From NCBI GenBank assembly GCA_905207905.1, contig CAJLNC010000114.1, positions 1 through 5,763 of the forward strand: a DNA stretch of 5,763 nt, written 5' to 3'. Of the stretch, positions 5,645 through 5,763 are shown one piece after another. The first letter of the stretch is position 1. Each line of letters opens with the position of its first letter. The position numbers and the translations under genes were made by a program. The notes under the pieces are model-generated. The model saw nothing but the letters and a program-made list of their open reading frames with translations. It made no database searches and was not told the DNA's origin. This DNA is from an uncultured Lachnospiraceae bacterium. GTDB taxonomy: Bacteria; Bacillota_A; Clostridia; Lachnospirales; Lachnospiraceae.

Positions 5645-5752
5645 ATAACAAATATGGTTAAATAGAATGAGAAATTAGAAAAAATAGAAGAAGCAATGAC
5701 AGGGAGGAGGAGATACCGATGGTGATAAAAAGATAAATAATAAAAAATAGAA

Positions 5753-5759
5753 AAGGAGG
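5753..5759 (+). promoter_or_regulatory. Ribosome binding site of the next gene, off the right edge
   Basis: AAGGAGG sits four bases before the end of the window with no start codon yet visible. A plus-strand gene should start within a few bases after 5763. With transcription from near 5647 its leader would be about 115-120 bases. Confidence 0.75.
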
Positions 5760-5763
5760 AAAT

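Noticed and set aside
5049..5651. Minus-strand open frame of 200 codons with a hydrophobic N-terminus like a membrane segment
   Set aside because: The hydrophobic part comes from AT-rich spacer DNA and the rest is antisense to the end of uxuB. It needs a non-ATG start with no Shine-Dalgarno and runs through the operon's stem-loop.

Overview
The window reads as part of a hexuronate (D-glucuronate/D-fructuronate) catabolic locus from a low-to-moderate GC Gram-positive bacterium. Lachnospiraceae or another gut clostridial lineage is my best guess. This rests on the strong AGGAGG-type ribosome binding sites, the near-consensus sigma-A promoters, the GC-moderate genes set in AT-rich spacers, and the style of the LacI, PfkB and long-chain dehydrogenase proteins. 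Genus cannot be fixed from the sequence alone.

Layout. On the minus strand, a LacI-family regulator (2180-1176) is followed 42 bases later by uxaC, glucuronate isomerase. uxaC starts at 1133 and runs off the left edge, so its C-terminal fifth is missing. Between 2181 and 2642 lies a divergent control region of about 460 bases. It holds back-to-back near-consensus promoters: minus strand at 2435-2407 and plus strand at 2517-2545. It also holds three LacI-type operator-like palindromes centred near 2374.5, 2555.5 and 2590.5, and a hairpin-rich leader ahead of the regulator. On the plus strand, a PfkB-family kinase, most likely 2-keto-3-deoxygluconate kinase (kdgK, 2643-3740), is followed 30 bases later by a long-chain polyol-type dehydrogenase, most likely fructuronate reductase (uxuB, 3771-5378). 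A GC-rich nested stem-loop at 5476-5525 probably ends this operon. The remaining AT-rich stretch carries a perfect-consensus promoter (TTGACA, 17 bases, TATAAT) and ends on a strong ribosome binding site, so another plus-strand gene starts just past the window.

How the genes work together (established pathway, inferred for this organism): UxaC converts D-glucuronate to D-fructuronate, and UxuB reduces it to D-mannonate. Mannonate dehydratase (UxuA, not in the window) gives 2-keto-3-deoxygluconate. KdgK phosphorylates this to KDPG for cleavage by an aldolase (Eda, not in the window). The LacI-family protein probably represses both arms from the shared region and is relieved by a pathway intermediate.

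I see no mobile element, CRISPR array, tRNA or rRNA. I do not see a clearly new system. The most interesting parts are the three-operator divergent control region, the structured regulator leader, and the strong promoter with an overlapping inverted repeat at the right end.
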